Assembly: GCF_000300255.2 (NCBI RefSeq)
Contig: NC_020913.1
Location: 248,001 to 312,000, forward strand
Reading direction: 5' to 3'
DNA: 64,000 nt
Source: Candidatus Methanomethylophilus alvi Mx1201
GTDB taxonomy: Archaea > Thermoplasmatota > Thermoplasmata > Methanomassiliicoccales > Methanomethylophilaceae
Positions 47,495 to 56,396 of this stretch are shown here, piece by piece. Under the pieces are notes generated by a model. The model was not told the DNA's origin. It ran no database searches and saw nothing but the letters and a program-made list of their open reading frames with translations. The translations under genes were made by a program, and so were the position numbers. How positions within the stretch are numbered: the stretch's first letter is position 1; each line of letters begins with the position of its first letter.

Positions 47495-49150
47495 ATGTCA
47501 AACATGAGAAGCGACGTCATAAAGCACGGTGTCGATGCGGCACCGGCAAGGAGTCTGCTCAGGGCAGACGGTCTCAAGGACGAAGACTTCGACAAGCCGT
47601 TCATCGGGATCGCCGATTCCTGGAACGAGGTAGTTCCCGGACACATACATTTGAACAAGATCGTGGATGCCGTCAAAGAGGGTATCCGCGAGGCAGGGGG
47701 AGTCCCTTTCGTTTTCGGAACTCCTGCCGTATGCGACGGTATCGCCATGGGTCACAAGGGGATGAGGTATTCCCTCATCTCCAGGGAGGTCATATCGGAC
47801 TGCTGTGAGGTCATGGTGGAAGGACATGCCATGGATGGTTGGGTCGGCGTATCCAACTGTGATAAGGTCACTCCAGGGATGCTCATGGCCGCAGGGAGGA
47901 TGAACATCCCTGCACTGATGGTCACCGGAGGTGCCATGGAGGCGGGCAAGCTCAACGGAGAGGATATCGACTTCCAGTCCGTCTTCGAAGCGATCGGACA
48001 AGTGCAGGTAGGCGCTGCCGATGAAAGTTTCTTGAAGACCGTAGAATGTGCAGCCTGTCCCGGTGCAGGGAGCTGTTCCGGACTCTTCACCGCCAACACG
48101 ATGGCATGCCTCACCGAGACTCTCGGTATGTCTCTGACCGGTTGCGGGACATCCTTGGCCGTGGATGAGAAGAAGCTCGCTATCGCCAAGGAGTCAGGAA
48201 AGAGGATCGTGGAACTTGTGAAGAAGGGGATCAAGCCCCGCGACATCGTCAACTCCCACTCGTTCCATAATGCCATATGCGTCGATATGGCCATCGGAGG
48301 GTCCACCAACACGGCGCTCCATATCCCTGCCATATCCAAGGAGTTCGGTTGTCCCGTCGACCTCTCCGAGTTCGACAAGATCTCCAGGGAGGTTCCGCAT
48401 ATAACCAGCCTCAGGCCTGCCGGACAGTTCCACATAAGGGATCTCGACAATGCCGGAGGAGTTCCTGCCATCCTCAAGAGACTCATCGACCACATCGAGG
48501 ATGCACCCACTGTCAACGGCAAGTCCGTCATGGAGATAGCCGAGTCTGCGACGATCGCCGACGAGAACGTCCTCAGACCTCTTGACAACCCCTATCATCA
48601 GCAGGGAGGTATCGCCATCCTGAAGGGTAACATCGCACCCATGGGATCCGTCATCAAGCAGGCCGCAGTAAGTCCGAAGATGATGGTCTTCTCCGGGAGA
48701 GCCAGATGTTTCGATTCCGAGAAGGATGCGACCGAGGCCATCAAGTCCGGCAGCATAGTGGCAGGAGATGTCGTCGTCATCAGGTACGAGGGCCCCAAGG
48801 GGGCACCCGGTATGCCTGAGATGCTTGCTCCGACCAGCATCATCCAGGGAATGGGTCTCGGAGAGACCGTCGCACTCATTACCGACGGCAGGTTCTCCGG
48901 AGCCACCCGTGGAGGGGCTATCGGACACGTGTCTCCGGAGGCTTATGAGAAGGGGCCCATAGCCGCTCTGCGTGACGGGGACATGATAGACATCGACATC
49001 CCCAACAGAAAGCTCAACGCAAGGCTTTCCGATGAGGAGATAAAGGCCCGTCTGGCCGAAGTGGAGATTGTCGACCGCCCCGTGACGGGTGTCCAGAAGA
49101 AATATAGGAAACTCGTCACCAACGGTGTGAACGGCGCCTATCTCGAGTAA
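47495..49150 (+). CDS. ilvD: Dihydroxy-acid dehydratase
   Basis: A 551-aa iron-sulfur dehydratase of valine, leucine and isoleucine synthesis. Cluster cysteines are in [10 protein letters not shown] and [20 protein letters not shown]; the C-terminal [19 protein letters not shown] is diagnostic. It converts 2,3-dihydroxy-3-methylvalerate/isovalerate to the 2-keto acids. Start ATG 47495 lies ~30 nt after a TATA-like box. No other ilv genes adjoin. Confidence 0.96.
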   Translation: MSNMRSDVIKHGVDAAPARSLLRADGLKDEDFDKPFIGIADSWNEVVPGHIHLNKIVDAVKEGIREAGGVPFVFGTPAVCDGIAMGHKGMRYSLISREVISDCCEVMVEGHAMDGWVGVSNCDKVTPGMLMAAGRMNIPALMVTGGAMEAGKLNGEDIDFQSVFEAIGQVQVGAADESFLKTVECAACPGAGSCSGLFTANTMACLTETLGMSLTGCGTSLAVDEKKLAIAKESGKRIVELVKKGIKPRDIVNSHSFHNAICVDMAIGGSTNTALHIPAISKEFGCPVDLSEFDKISREVPHITSLRPAGQFHIRDLDNAGGVPAILKRLIDHIEDAPTVNGKSVMEIAESATIADENVLRPLDNPYHQQGGIAILKGNIAPMGSVIKQAAVSPKMMVFSGRARCFDSEKDATEAIKSGSIVAGDVVVIRYEGPKGAPGMPEMLAPTSIIQGMGLGETVALITDGRFSGATRGGAIGHVSPEAYEKGPIAALRDGDMIDIDIPNRKLNARLSDEEIKARLAEVEIVDRPVTGVQKKYRKLVTNGVNGAYLE

Positions 49151-49164
49151 GTGAAAAACATCTG

Positions 49165-49180
49165 TGGGTCCTCGGGCCCA
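49165..49180 (+). terminator. ilvD terminator
   Basis: TGGGTCC-TCG-GGCCCA stem just after the ilvD stop, followed by TTTATTTATT. Confidence 0.5.
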
Positions 49181-49196
49181 TTTATTTATTAAAAAT

Positions 49197-49224
49197 CCCG
49201 CATCGGATCCATGTCCGATGCGGG
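49197..49224 (-). terminator. Terminator of the aroC-chorismate mutase unit
   Basis: Perfect 11-bp stem CCCGCATCGGA / TCCGATGCGGG with a 6-nt loop, 8 bp beyond the chorismate mutase gene stop; on the minus strand ATTTTTAATAA follows. Confidence 0.65.
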
Positions 49225-49232
49225 TGGATGGT

Positions 49233-49871
49233 TTATCCGCGTATTATGAACAATGCCAGGATCAGAACCGTTATGGCGATCATGAGTCCGCCGAATATGA
49301 ACGTCCGCTTCTTGATCCATCTGAGGTCCTCGGCGTTCTTTCCGGAGGCCATGTCCTTGTAACCCAGATAGAAGCACAAGGCTATGAGGGCCATCGGCAC
49401 GGCCATCAGGTACAGTATGCTGAGTCCGTTGTCCGAGTTGAAGACGAATCCCGCTATGGCGGTGAGAACGAGTATGGCGGCTACAGAGGCGACTCCGATG
49501 CCGAGCATCTTCCTCCGTCCGGTTTCGATGTCGGTCTCGGATATCCGGATCTCTTCCTTATGCGGATCCTTGTCATGGACATCGGGGGCGGGAACCCCCT
49601 GTATGGCAGCCTCGCTTTCTACAGACTCCTGCATGATGGTGCGGCAGATGTGCTCCATGCGGTCCGGATTCATCCCGTATTCGGCCGCCAGGTATCTGTA
49701 TCTGTCCACCACTCTCTGCTCAACGTCGAGGTTTCTCACCTCGAGTCCGTTCTGGGCCTTGTATTGACCGATCTCCGTCGCCAGATCAAGCCTTTTCTTC
49801 AGGAGGATTATGATCTCCTTGTCGGTCTCGGCTATGGCCTTCCTTTTCTCCTCCAGATATCCGTCGTTCAT
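49233..49871 (-). CDS. Chorismate mutase domain fused to a membrane domain
   Basis: A 212-aa protein. Residues about 1-95 form an AroQ-type chorismate mutase (KRKAIAETDKEIIILLKKRLDLATEIGQYK, then a second helix with VVDRYRYLA and a third IMQESVESE). A linker and three predicted helices follow (about 128-150, 158-182, 190-211). The enzyme makes prephenate from chorismate for Phe/Tyr synthesis. Membrane anchoring is not usual for AroQ. The ATG at 49871 overlaps the aroC stop by 4 nt, so mutase and chorismate synthase are coupled. The membrane part is unassigned. Confidence 0.8.
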   Translation of the reverse strand: MNDGYLEEKRKAIAETDKEIIILLKKRLDLATEIGQYKAQNGLEVRNLDVEQRVVDRYRYLAAEYGMNPDRMEHICRTIMQESVESEAAIQGVPAPDVHDKDPHKEEIRISETDIETGRRKMLGIGVASVAAILVLTAIAGFVFNSDNGLSILYLMAVPMALIALCFYLGYKDMASGKNAEDLRWIKKRTFIFGGLMIAITVLILALFIIRG

Positions 49872-50929
49872 AGTCCCCTCTCCATCTGGTCCGCCAGGAC
49901 CAATGCGGTGACTGCTTCCACCACGGAGGCCGCTCTCGGGGCGATACAGGGGTCGTGACGTCCTTTGATCTCTAGTTCGGCATCCTCGCATGTCTTCAAG
50001 TCCACCGTTTCCTGTTTGGCCCCTATGGACGGGGTGGGCTTGAACGCCGCACGGAACACGAGGTCCGCCCCGTCGGACATGCCTCCGACGACCCCTCCCA
50101 TGTTATTGGTCTTCGTGACGATCCTTCCGTCTTTCATACGATACGCATCGTTGGATTCGGATCCGCGCATACGGGTGATGTCGAACCCTTTTCCGAACTC
50201 CACCCCCTTGCATGCAGGAATGCCGAATACGGCATGTGCCAGCTCCGCATCCAGGCTATCGAACCAGATGCCTCCGAAGCCAATGGGCAGTCCGGTGACT
50301 ATGCACTCCACTACCCCTCCTACGCTGTCCATGTCCTTTCTTGCCGCCATTATGCAGTCGGACATCATCGCATCGAGTTCGGGGGTGCAGGCCCTTGTGG
50401 GGAATCCTTCCGACCTCTTGGCGTCCTCGATCCCCCTTTCATCACAGTCCTCCACGTTTCCTATGGAGCGGCAGAACGACCCTATGACTATGCCTTTGGC
50501 CGCAAGCATCTGTCTGGCTATCCCGCCTGCCGCTACGATGGCAGCGGTCAGACGGCCGGAGAACTGTCCTCCTCCCCTGATATCGAATTTAGGAAGTGCC
50601 AGCAGTGCCGGGAGGTCTGCATGTCCGGGACGGGGCGTCTCTTCGAAAGGCAGATATTTGGAATCATCTACGTTCCCGTTGGCGATCTCCAGGATTATGG
50701 CGTTTCCGTCGGCCTTGCCGTCCTCGATCCCGCAGATGACGTCTACCTTGTCCGCTTCGACGCGGTCCGTCCCTATTCCCTTGGATGGTTTGCGTAGGGC
50801 CATGTCATGTGCCAGCGACTCCATGTCGATAGGAGTTCCCTGGGGTACTCCCTCCAGGACGCACCCTACACAAGGTCCGTGACTCTTTCCGAACAGGGAG
50901 AATCTCAATTTTTTTCCCAAGGTGTACAA
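49868..50929 (-). CDS. aroC: Chorismate synthase
   Basis: A 353-aa chorismate synthase. It begins TLGKKLRFSLFGKSHGPCVG, and has RPGHAD, the GGGQFSGRLTA segment and the C-terminal GRHDPCIAPRA. It eliminates phosphate from EPSP using reduced FMN. The start is a TTG at 50929 with GGTGAT 7 nt upstream; the upstream open frame crosses a tRNA gene and is not coding. A TATAAAAG-type element (minus strand CTTTTATAG near 50985) is the likely promoter. Confidence 0.93.
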   Translation of the reverse strand: MYTLGKKLRFSLFGKSHGPCVGCVLEGVPQGTPIDMESLAHDMALRKPSKGIGTDRVEADKVDVICGIEDGKADGNAIILEIANGNVDDSKYLPFEETPRPGHADLPALLALPKFDIRGGGQFSGRLTAAIVAAGGIARQMLAAKGIVIGSFCRSIGNVEDCDERGIEDAKRSEGFPTRACTPELDAMMSDCIMAARKDMDSVGGVVECIVTGLPIGFGGIWFDSLDAELAHAVFGIPACKGVEFGKGFDITRMRGSESNDAYRMKDGRIVTKTNNMGGVVGGMSDGADLVFRAAFKPTPSIGAKQETVDLKTCEDAELEIKGRHDPCIAPRAASVVEAVTALVLADQMERGL

Positions 50930-51096
50930 TCTATCACCCCGAAGCCATGAAGCTTCTGTATGTGCGCACGCACGATTACAAACTATAAAAGTCGCTCCCT
51001 GGCCGCATCGTACCTCTGTGGACAAGACATCGATAGAAAGATATTTATTCCGCATGTCAATCGTCCTATTGCGAGATACATCTGCAGTACCTCGAT

Positions 51097-51169
51097 GGGC
51101 AGTTAGATCAGCTGGAAGATCGCCTGCTTTGCAAGCAGGAGGTCGTGGGTTCAAATCCCACACTGTCCA
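51097..51169 (+). tRNA. tRNA-Ala(UGC)
   Basis: A 73-nt tRNA: acceptor GGGCAGT/ACTGTCC, anticodon loop TTTGCAA (anticodon TGC), T loop TTCAAAT. It carries a G-U pair at the third acceptor position; the identity G3-U70 pair of alanine tRNAs is thus present. CCA is not encoded. TATA-like GATATTTATTCC near 51037. Confidence 0.95.
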
Positions 51170-51326
51170 CTCCTTTTGCTGGCTCGTCTTCTTTCTGCCC
51201 CTCGGCGCATAGTACATATTGCAATCGTTCTGTCGAGTATGCGGCGTTGTTGTTCAGGTCGTCGAGGAATGAAGGCCCAAGGGCCCTATGCCGGTGTACA
51301 GCTCCCGCCGGCAGGAGACGTCCTCA

Positions 51327-51662
51327 TCAGACGGTGTCGGGGGATACGGAGGACGACGCCTCCACACATCTGTTGTAGATGTATACCATAAGTGCCCATG
51401 CACCTACGATAGCCAGAAGCATCGGTATTCCTATCTGTGCCATCTCGGTCAGCATGGCGGCGGTGTCATCCGGGCTTTCCATGGCCGTAAGGAACGGGAA
51501 CCACGGTACTATCTCTCCGTGCCATACGTGTTCCACAAGAAGTGCCAGCACCCCTCCCCATATCATCACGTTCAGCCACTCGATGTGGTATTTCTCAGGA
51601 ATCTTCTTAGCGAAGACGGTCGTGAATATGCCGACCACCGCCGCGACAAGGAAACATGCCAT
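51327..51662 (-). CDS. Small membrane protein B (unknown)
   Basis: A 111-aa protein with about three hydrophobic segments (residues 1-18, 28-46 and 75-97). The motif IWGGVLALLVEHVWHGEIVPWF near 34-55 contains an acidic-His pair. It starts directly after the stop of the neighbouring small membrane gene (TGA-ATG), so the two are cotranslated. I do not recognise the family. The shared WG-x3-L-x3-V-[DE]-HV pattern with its partner suggests related halves of one complex. Confidence 0.65.
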   Translation of the reverse strand: MACFLVAAVVGIFTTVFAKKIPEKYHIEWLNVMIWGGVLALLVEHVWHGEIVPWFPFLTAMESPDDTAAMLTEMAQIGIPMLLAIVGAWALMVYIYNRCVEASSSVSPDTV

Positions 51663-51995
51663 TCAAATTATCTCCTTCTTCTCTCTCAATCTATCGTCCG
51701 TCTTAGCGGCCATCGCCTGACGAAGCCTGAATCTGTCTGCTATGAGGGCTCCTTCCCAGATCACCAGTATGGGGACGATCACGCAGATGCTCAGAATGAA
51801 CTCGTTCACTCCGATATCGAAGAAGTCTCCTTCTGCGCCATCGAGGAACCATCCGATCACATGGTCTACGAAGGCCATCAGGGTCAGGCCCCAGAACACC
51901 ATCGAAAGCTGTGCCAGACGGTCCGTCCCCGGGGGTCTGTGCAGCCACATATAGGTGGTGGTCAGCGCCGCTATCGCTGCGATTATAAGCCACAT
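51663..51995 (-). CDS. Small membrane protein A (unknown)
   Basis: A 110-aa protein: an N-terminal hydrophobic segment (1-18), a second (28-50) containing VFWGLTLMAFVDHVIGWF, and a third (64-86), then a basic tail rich in Arg and Lys (about 87-108). Family unknown. First of a tightly coupled two-gene unit; an inverted repeat enclosing a GC-rich hairpin lies immediately upstream of its ATG. Confidence 0.65.
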   Translation of the reverse strand: MWLIIAAIAALTTTYMWLHRPPGTDRLAQLSMVFWGLTLMAFVDHVIGWFLDGAEGDFFDIGVNEFILSICVIVPILVIWEGALIADRFRLRQAMAAKTDDRLREKKEII

Positions 51996-52035
51996 GTTAT
52001 CTACCGGGCCCTTTTCGGGCCATGTCTAAGATAAC
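51996..52035 (-). promoter_or_regulatory. Structured element directly before small membrane gene A
   Basis: On the minus strand GTTATCT (52035-52029) and AGATAAC (52002-51996) form 7-bp arms around an inner GGCCC-GAAAA-GGGCC hairpin, and AGATAAC is followed at once by the ATG. TATA-like boxes lie near 52046 and 52078; only the second would place the full hairpin in the mRNA leader. It is therefore either a leader structure over the start codon or an operator. Confidence 0.45.
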
Positions 52036-52133
52036 ACGATATTATTAAATGTTATGCGTTTATTATTTTACATTATAAAATAAGTGCTACCAGACCATGT
52101 AGGTGTATTTTTCGGGCCGTTTTAGAGGTCGGA

Positions 52134-52676
52134 TCAGTATTCTATGCCCTTCCTGGCACCGATCCCCTTGTCGAACGGGTGCTTCACAAGTCTCATCTCC
52201 GTGACAAGATCCGCATATTCCTCCAGATCGGGGGTCATCCCTCTTCCGGTCAGTACGATCTCTACGTGATCCGGGCGTCTTTCCAAAGACTCTATCAGTT
52301 CCTGTGATGTGATGAGACCCAGACGGACCGCGTTTATGCTCTCGTCCAGTACGGCCACGTCGTATCTGCCGGAACATATGAGTTCTTCCGATCTTCTCAG
52401 GGCCTTGTGTGCCGCCTCTATGTCGGCATCGGACGGCTTCTTGGAGACGAAGTGGTCCAGTCCCATAGGTACCAACGTTATGTTCCCCATGCGGTTGCAT
52501 GCCACTTGTTCCCCGTATCCGTCGGATGGCTTCAGGAACTGTACTATCAGGACCCCCAGTCCTCTTCCGGCGGCCCTCATGGCCAGGCCGAATGCTGCGG
52601 TGGTCTTACCCTTCCCGTTTCCCGTATATATCTGCACAAGTCCCAGTTCTTCCCTTATCCCGTCCGTGTCCTCCAT
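52134..52676 (-). CDS. cobA: Cob(I)alamin adenosyltransferase, CobA/BtuR type
   Basis: A 180-aa P-loop corrinoid adenosyltransferase. IYTGNGKGKTTAAFGLAMRAAGRG (P-loop near residues 17-24) and VAVLDESINAVRLGLI near 107 are diagnostic. It adenosylates cob(I)alamin with ATP during cobamide synthesis or salvage; methanogens of this type depend on corrinoid methyltransferases. The ATG at 52676 has GGTGAG 4 nt upstream; an ATG 11 codons earlier is less likely. Confidence 0.92.
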   Translation of the reverse strand: MEDTDGIREELGLVQIYTGNGKGKTTAAFGLAMRAAGRGLGVLIVQFLKPSDGYGEQVACNRMGNITLVPMGLDHFVSKKPSDADIEAAHKALRRSEELICSGRYDVAVLDESINAVRLGLITSQELIESLERRPDHVEIVLTGRGMTPDLEEYADLVTEMRLVKHPFDKGIGARKGIEY

Positions 52677-52762
52677 TCGCTCACCGTAATGATGTATATC
52701 GAGGTGCATGGACTTAAAGCACGTTGCCGACATGTTCCGGCAAGCGTATGTGTAAAAAAGAT

Positions 52763-52779
52763 GCGGGGGAGACCCCCGC
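52763..52779 (-). terminator. alaS terminator
   Basis: GCGGGGG-AGA-CCCCCGC, a 7-bp GC stem ~13 bp beyond the stop; on the minus strand ATCTTTTTTACAC follows. This is one of the clearest terminators in the window. Confidence 0.7.
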
Positions 52780-52791
52780 TAAAATCGACTA

Positions 52792-54564
52792 TCAGTCGAA
52801 TTTTCCGACGACGGCCTTGATACGTCTTACGCCAGCCGCACTGCTCTGCTCCTTCTGGATCTTGAATCCCTGGAGCTCACCGGTGTGTTGAACGTGGGGG
52901 CCTCCGCAGATCTCGCAGGAGACGTCGCCGATGGTGTAGACCTTGACCTTCTCGCCGTATTTGTTGTCGAACACCCCGATCGCATTCCTGGCACGTGCCT
53001 CTTCGAGGGTCATCTCCTCGCAGACCACGGGGATGTCCGCCTTGATGGCGTCGTTTACATATTTCTCGATCTTGGCGATCTCTTCGGGCTCCAGCTTCCT
53101 GTCGAAGTTGAAGTCGAATCTGAGTCTCTCCGCGGTGATGTTGCTTCCTTTCTGCCTTATGTCGGGGTCGATCAGGTTCCTGAGGGCCGCATTGAGCAGA
53201 TGGGTGGCGGTATGCAGTTTGGTGGTCTCCACGCTGTGGTCCACCAATCCTCCTTTGAACACCTGGTTGGTGTCCATCCTGGAGGTCTCCTGATGCTGCT
53301 TGAACCTCTTCTGGAAGTCTTCCTCGTCGACGGTGTAGCCGCGTTCGGCCGCCAATTCCCTGGTGAGCTCCACGGGGAATCCGAAGGTGTCGTAGAGGTG
53401 GAACACCTCCTCTCCGTTGAGGACCTTGCAGTCCCCGTTGTTGGCCACGACCTCGTCGAATCTCCTTAGACCCTTCTTCAGGGTGCTGTGGAATTTCTCC
53501 TCCTCCGCGGTGATGGTGCTGAGGATGGTCTCCCTGTTGGCCTCCAGCTCGGGATATGCCTTGCTGTAGTCCCTTATGACGACTTCGGAGACCTCCGCCA
53601 GGCGGACCCCTTCCACATCGAGCTGGGACATGTATCTGCTGGCTCTTCTGATCAGACGCCTGAGGATGTATCCGCCGCCCATCCTGGCCGGAACGACGCC
53701 GTCTGCTATGAGGAACGTGGACGCCCTCATGTGGTCGGAGATGACGCGGAACGCCTTCATGTTGTCCGCATACTTCTTCCCGGAGAGTTCCTCGATCTTC
53801 GAGATGATCGGCTGGAACAGGGGGGTGTCGTAGACGGTCTCCACATGGTTGACGACGCGGAGGGCCCTCTCGAGTCCCATCCCTGTGTCGACGTTCTTCT
53901 GTTTCAGGGGGGTGAACTTCCCGTCCTTGTCCTTGAAGTACTGCATGAAGACGTTGTTCCAGATCTCGGTGTAGTATCCGCAGTGGCATCCGGGTCTGCA
54001 TTCCGGTCCGCAAGGCTTCTTCGTCTTGTCTATGAAGAAGATCTCGGTATCCGGTCCGCAGGGGCCGGTCTGTCCGGCAGGGCCCCACCAATTGTCCTCC
54101 TTGGGGAGGAAGAATATGTGGTCCTTCGCGATACCCTGTGCCTCCCAGATCTCCGCCGTCTCGGTGTCCTTCGGGGCGTCGTCGTCGCCGGCGAACGCGG
54201 TGACGGCCAGGAGTTCCGGCGGGATGTGAAGGACCTCCTGCAGGAGCTGGTAGCTCCAGGTGATGGAATCCTTCTTGAAGTAATCGCCCAGAGACCAGTT
54301 GCCCAGCATCTCGAAGAACGTGAGGTGGCTCGCGTCGCCGACCTCGTCTATGTCGCCGGTCCTCACGCATTTCTGGAAATCCGTGAGTCTCGTGCCGGCG
54401 GGGTGTTTCTCTCCGAGCAGGTAGGGTACGAGCGGGTGCATACCCGCAGTGGTGAAAAGGACTGTGGGGTCGTTCTCGGGAACGAGGGATGCGGAACGTA
54501 TCTGTGCATGTCCCCTCGCCTTGAAGAAATCGATATAGGCTTCTCTGAGTTCCTGTGCTTCCAT
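52792..54564 (-). CDS. alaS: Alanyl-tRNA synthetase, short form without C-Ala domain
   Basis: A 590-aa class II synthetase, against ~870-915 aa for ordinary archaeal AlaRS. Present: catalytic core (FTTAGMHPLVPYLLGEKHP; NWWGPAGQTGPCGPDTEIFF), tRNA recognition domain, and the editing domain with zinc ligands in KLHTATHLLNAAL and CEICGGPHVQHTGEL. It ends at EQSSAAGVRRIKAVVGKFD, where editing domains normally connect to the DHHA1/C-Ala domain. The stop is TGA, not a readthrough TAG, and a terminator follows, so the truncation seems real. It may be a short, possibly bacterial-like form; whether a second AlaRS exists cannot be told here. Confidence 0.9.
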   Translation of the reverse strand: MEAQELREAYIDFFKARGHAQIRSASLVPENDPTVLFTTAGMHPLVPYLLGEKHPAGTRLTDFQKCVRTGDIDEVGDASHLTFFEMLGNWSLGDYFKKDSITWSYQLLQEVLHIPPELLAVTAFAGDDDAPKDTETAEIWEAQGIAKDHIFFLPKEDNWWGPAGQTGPCGPDTEIFFIDKTKKPCGPECRPGCHCGYYTEIWNNVFMQYFKDKDGKFTPLKQKNVDTGMGLERALRVVNHVETVYDTPLFQPIISKIEELSGKKYADNMKAFRVISDHMRASTFLIADGVVPARMGGGYILRRLIRRASRYMSQLDVEGVRLAEVSEVVIRDYSKAYPELEANRETILSTITAEEEKFHSTLKKGLRRFDEVVANNGDCKVLNGEEVFHLYDTFGFPVELTRELAAERGYTVDEEDFQKRFKQHQETSRMDTNQVFKGGLVDHSVETTKLHTATHLLNAALRNLIDPDIRQKGSNITAERLRFDFNFDRKLEPEEIAKIEKYVNDAIKADIPVVCEEMTLEEARARNAIGVFDNKYGEKVKVYTIGDVSCEICGGPHVQHTGELQGFKIQKEQSSAAGVRRIKAVVGKFD

Positions 54565-54652
54565 ATGCGCACTTCCGATGGGCTTCGCTATAAGGTTCTC
54601 ATATATGTATTTTAAAAACAGACCGTCTCGGACGCGAGACCCAGACGGACGG

Positions 54653-55891
54653 TCACCGGGCGGAGGTCACTGCGTCCCTCACGGGGGCGGAGGTCACGAA
54701 CACCTTCTTCCCGCGGCCTTCTATGACGCGTCTGGGCATGTCCCCTATCTCCCTCACGGCGATGATGTCGCAGTCGTCCAGGAGGGTGACGGCGGCCTCG
54801 ATGTGGTCCTTGTGGGACGCGCCTTTCATCTCCGACCCCAGGTCCCCCGGCCTCACCTGTCTCAGCAGTTCCACGCGGTCCCCATCGACGGAATACACGA
54901 GGAACCTTCCGGCGTTCCCGAAGCCGGCATCCACGGTCTTCCCTCCGTCGCTGGCCACGGCGATGATGTATTTCCTCCCCATGTCGAAGGATACCATGTT
55001 GGGAACATCCTCGGAAGGGCCGCAGCCGTCCCCCTTCCCGAGACCGCATCCTGCGAACTCCCCGGAGCGGTCCTCTCCGAGGAGACCGATGGCATCCGCC
55101 CTGCACTGTCTGCAGTGGCGCATCATGCGGGCGTCCACGGAGCAGGCGTCCATGAGTCTTTTCCTCTCCTCGGGGGTAGGACCTCTCATGTCCTGGAATC
55201 TCGTCCCCTCCACCGGTATGAGCGGGAGGATGTTGACTATGTATGCGCCCAGGGACCTGACCTTCTTCACGAGGTCGGGTATGTGGTCGGCGTTGATGTC
55301 CGGGACCATGACTATGTTGGCCTTCACGAGCATACCCAGATCCGCACATCTGCGGATCCCTTCCAGCTGATTCTCCAGGAGGATGGATGCACCTTCCTCT
55401 CCGGTGTATCTCTTTCCTTTCCACAGTACGGAGCCGTATATCTCCGCCCCGATCGCGGCATCGGCCGCATTTATGGTCACGGTCACGAACCTCACTCCGA
55501 GACCGTAGAGCCTGTCCGCGTTCTCCGGGAGGGCGAGACCGTTGGTCGATACGCACAGTGTGAGGTCAGGGTATTTTTCCTTCACAAGTGCCAGGGTCTC
55601 GAAGGTCTCCTCATTGGCCAGCGGGTCTCCCGGACCGGCTATGCCCAGGACCTTCAGGTTGGGGACCTTTTCCTTTACGTATCCGATCTTGGCGACGGCC
55701 TGTTCGGGGCTGAGGACTTCGCTGGTGACGCCGGGGCGGGATTCGTTGCTGCAGTCGAATTTGCGGTTGCAGTAATTGCATTGGATGTTGCATTTGGGGG
55801 CCACTGGGACATGCATGCGGGCGTACTTCCGGTGGGCTTCTTCGTTATAGCAGGGATGGGTCTGGAGGGCCTTTTCGAGATCGGCGTTCAT
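54653..55891 (-). CDS. nifB: NifB-type radical SAM protein with NifX-like C-terminal domain
   Basis: A 412-aa protein. The radical-SAM motif CNIQCNYC is near residue 33, followed by NRKFDCSNESRPGVTSEVL, the NifB signature. The SAM domain runs to about 290 with a Cys-rich CRQCRADAIG and CGLG region. The last ~110 residues form a dinitrogenase-cofactor-binding (NifX/NafY) domain. NifB builds the 8Fe-9S-C NifB-co for nitrogenase. No nifHDK or nifEN is in the window. I chose the ATG at 55891; ATGs 3 and 6 codons upstream are close to GGAGAGG and also possible. TATA: TTTATAAAT about 35 nt upstream. Confidence 0.9.
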   Translation of the reverse strand: MNADLEKALQTHPCYNEEAHRKYARMHVPVAPKCNIQCNYCNRKFDCSNESRPGVTSEVLSPEQAVAKIGYVKEKVPNLKVLGIAGPGDPLANEETFETLALVKEKYPDLTLCVSTNGLALPENADRLYGLGVRFVTVTINAADAAIGAEIYGSVLWKGKRYTGEEGASILLENQLEGIRRCADLGMLVKANIVMVPDINADHIPDLVKKVRSLGAYIVNILPLIPVEGTRFQDMRGPTPEERKRLMDACSVDARMMRHCRQCRADAIGLLGEDRSGEFAGCGLGKGDGCGPSEDVPNMVSFDMGRKYIIAVASDGGKTVDAGFGNAGRFLVYSVDGDRVELLRQVRPGDLGSEMKGASHKDHIEAAVTLLDDCDIIAVREIGDMPRRVIEGRGKKVFVTSAPVRDAVTSAR

Positions 55892-56111
55892 ATGATACAT
55901 CCTCTCCATATCGTCTGCATTTATAAAGCGGATTGCGAGGTACGGGAGCGGGATTGTATCGCACACCATTTCCATATCGTTCTAGGAAGAATAGGTCCTA
56001 AATTGGATGTATATTCCATTCTTAATTTGCGATAGTTTTACATCGGCCGAACATCTATGAGCATCCGTGAACGTCTCGTCCGGACCGCCCAAGGAAACGT
56101 GTGCGTCCGAT

Positions 56112-56396
56112 ATGCAGCCAAGGTTCTGTTATCGCTGCGGATATGCTTGGATCCCCCGTTCCGAACAGATGCCGAAGAGATGTCCCAGATGTCATTCTTC
56201 AAGATGGGATGTGCCGGAGAGGAAGACACGTACATGTAAGTTCTGCGGCTTCGGATTCCATATGAAGTCCATGGACCAGCGGTTCCAACACGTTCATGTC
56301 GGATCTCATATCGAAGGCCGGAGGCAACAACATCTTCGACGGCCAGAAGTCCTCCTGGTTCATGGTGTCCAAGGAACAGATATACCAGAAGCTTAA
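56112..56396 (+). CDS. Zinc-ribbon protein, possible frameshift at the C-terminus
   Basis: A 94-aa frame. The first ~50 residues form two zinc knuckles: CYRCGYAW (about 6-13), CPRCHSSRWDVP (24-35) and CKFCGFGF (43-50). Small proteins of this kind in Thermoplasmata may bind nucleic acid. After about residue 62 the frame becomes Arg/His-rich and unlike protein, while the +2 frame from 56296 (SDLISKAGGNNIFDG, then SWFMVSKEQIYQKL) has normal codon use for ~35 residues. The gene may carry a frameshift, or two genes overlap. Function unknown. Confidence 0.55.
   Translation: MQPRFCYRCGYAWIPRSEQMPKRCPRCHSSRWDVPERKTRTCKFCGFGFHMKSMDQRFQHVHVGSHIEGRRQQHLRRPEVLLVHGVQGTDIPEA

Noticed and set aside
49868-51217. 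A longer aroC frame starting near 51217
   Set aside because: It would run across the tRNA-Ala gene. The conserved chorismate synthase N-terminus begins at the TTG at 50929.
52792-52794. Possibility that alaS is truncated by an amber codon read as pyrrolysine
   Set aside because: The stop is TGA, and a GC-rich terminator with a T run follows within about 30 bp.
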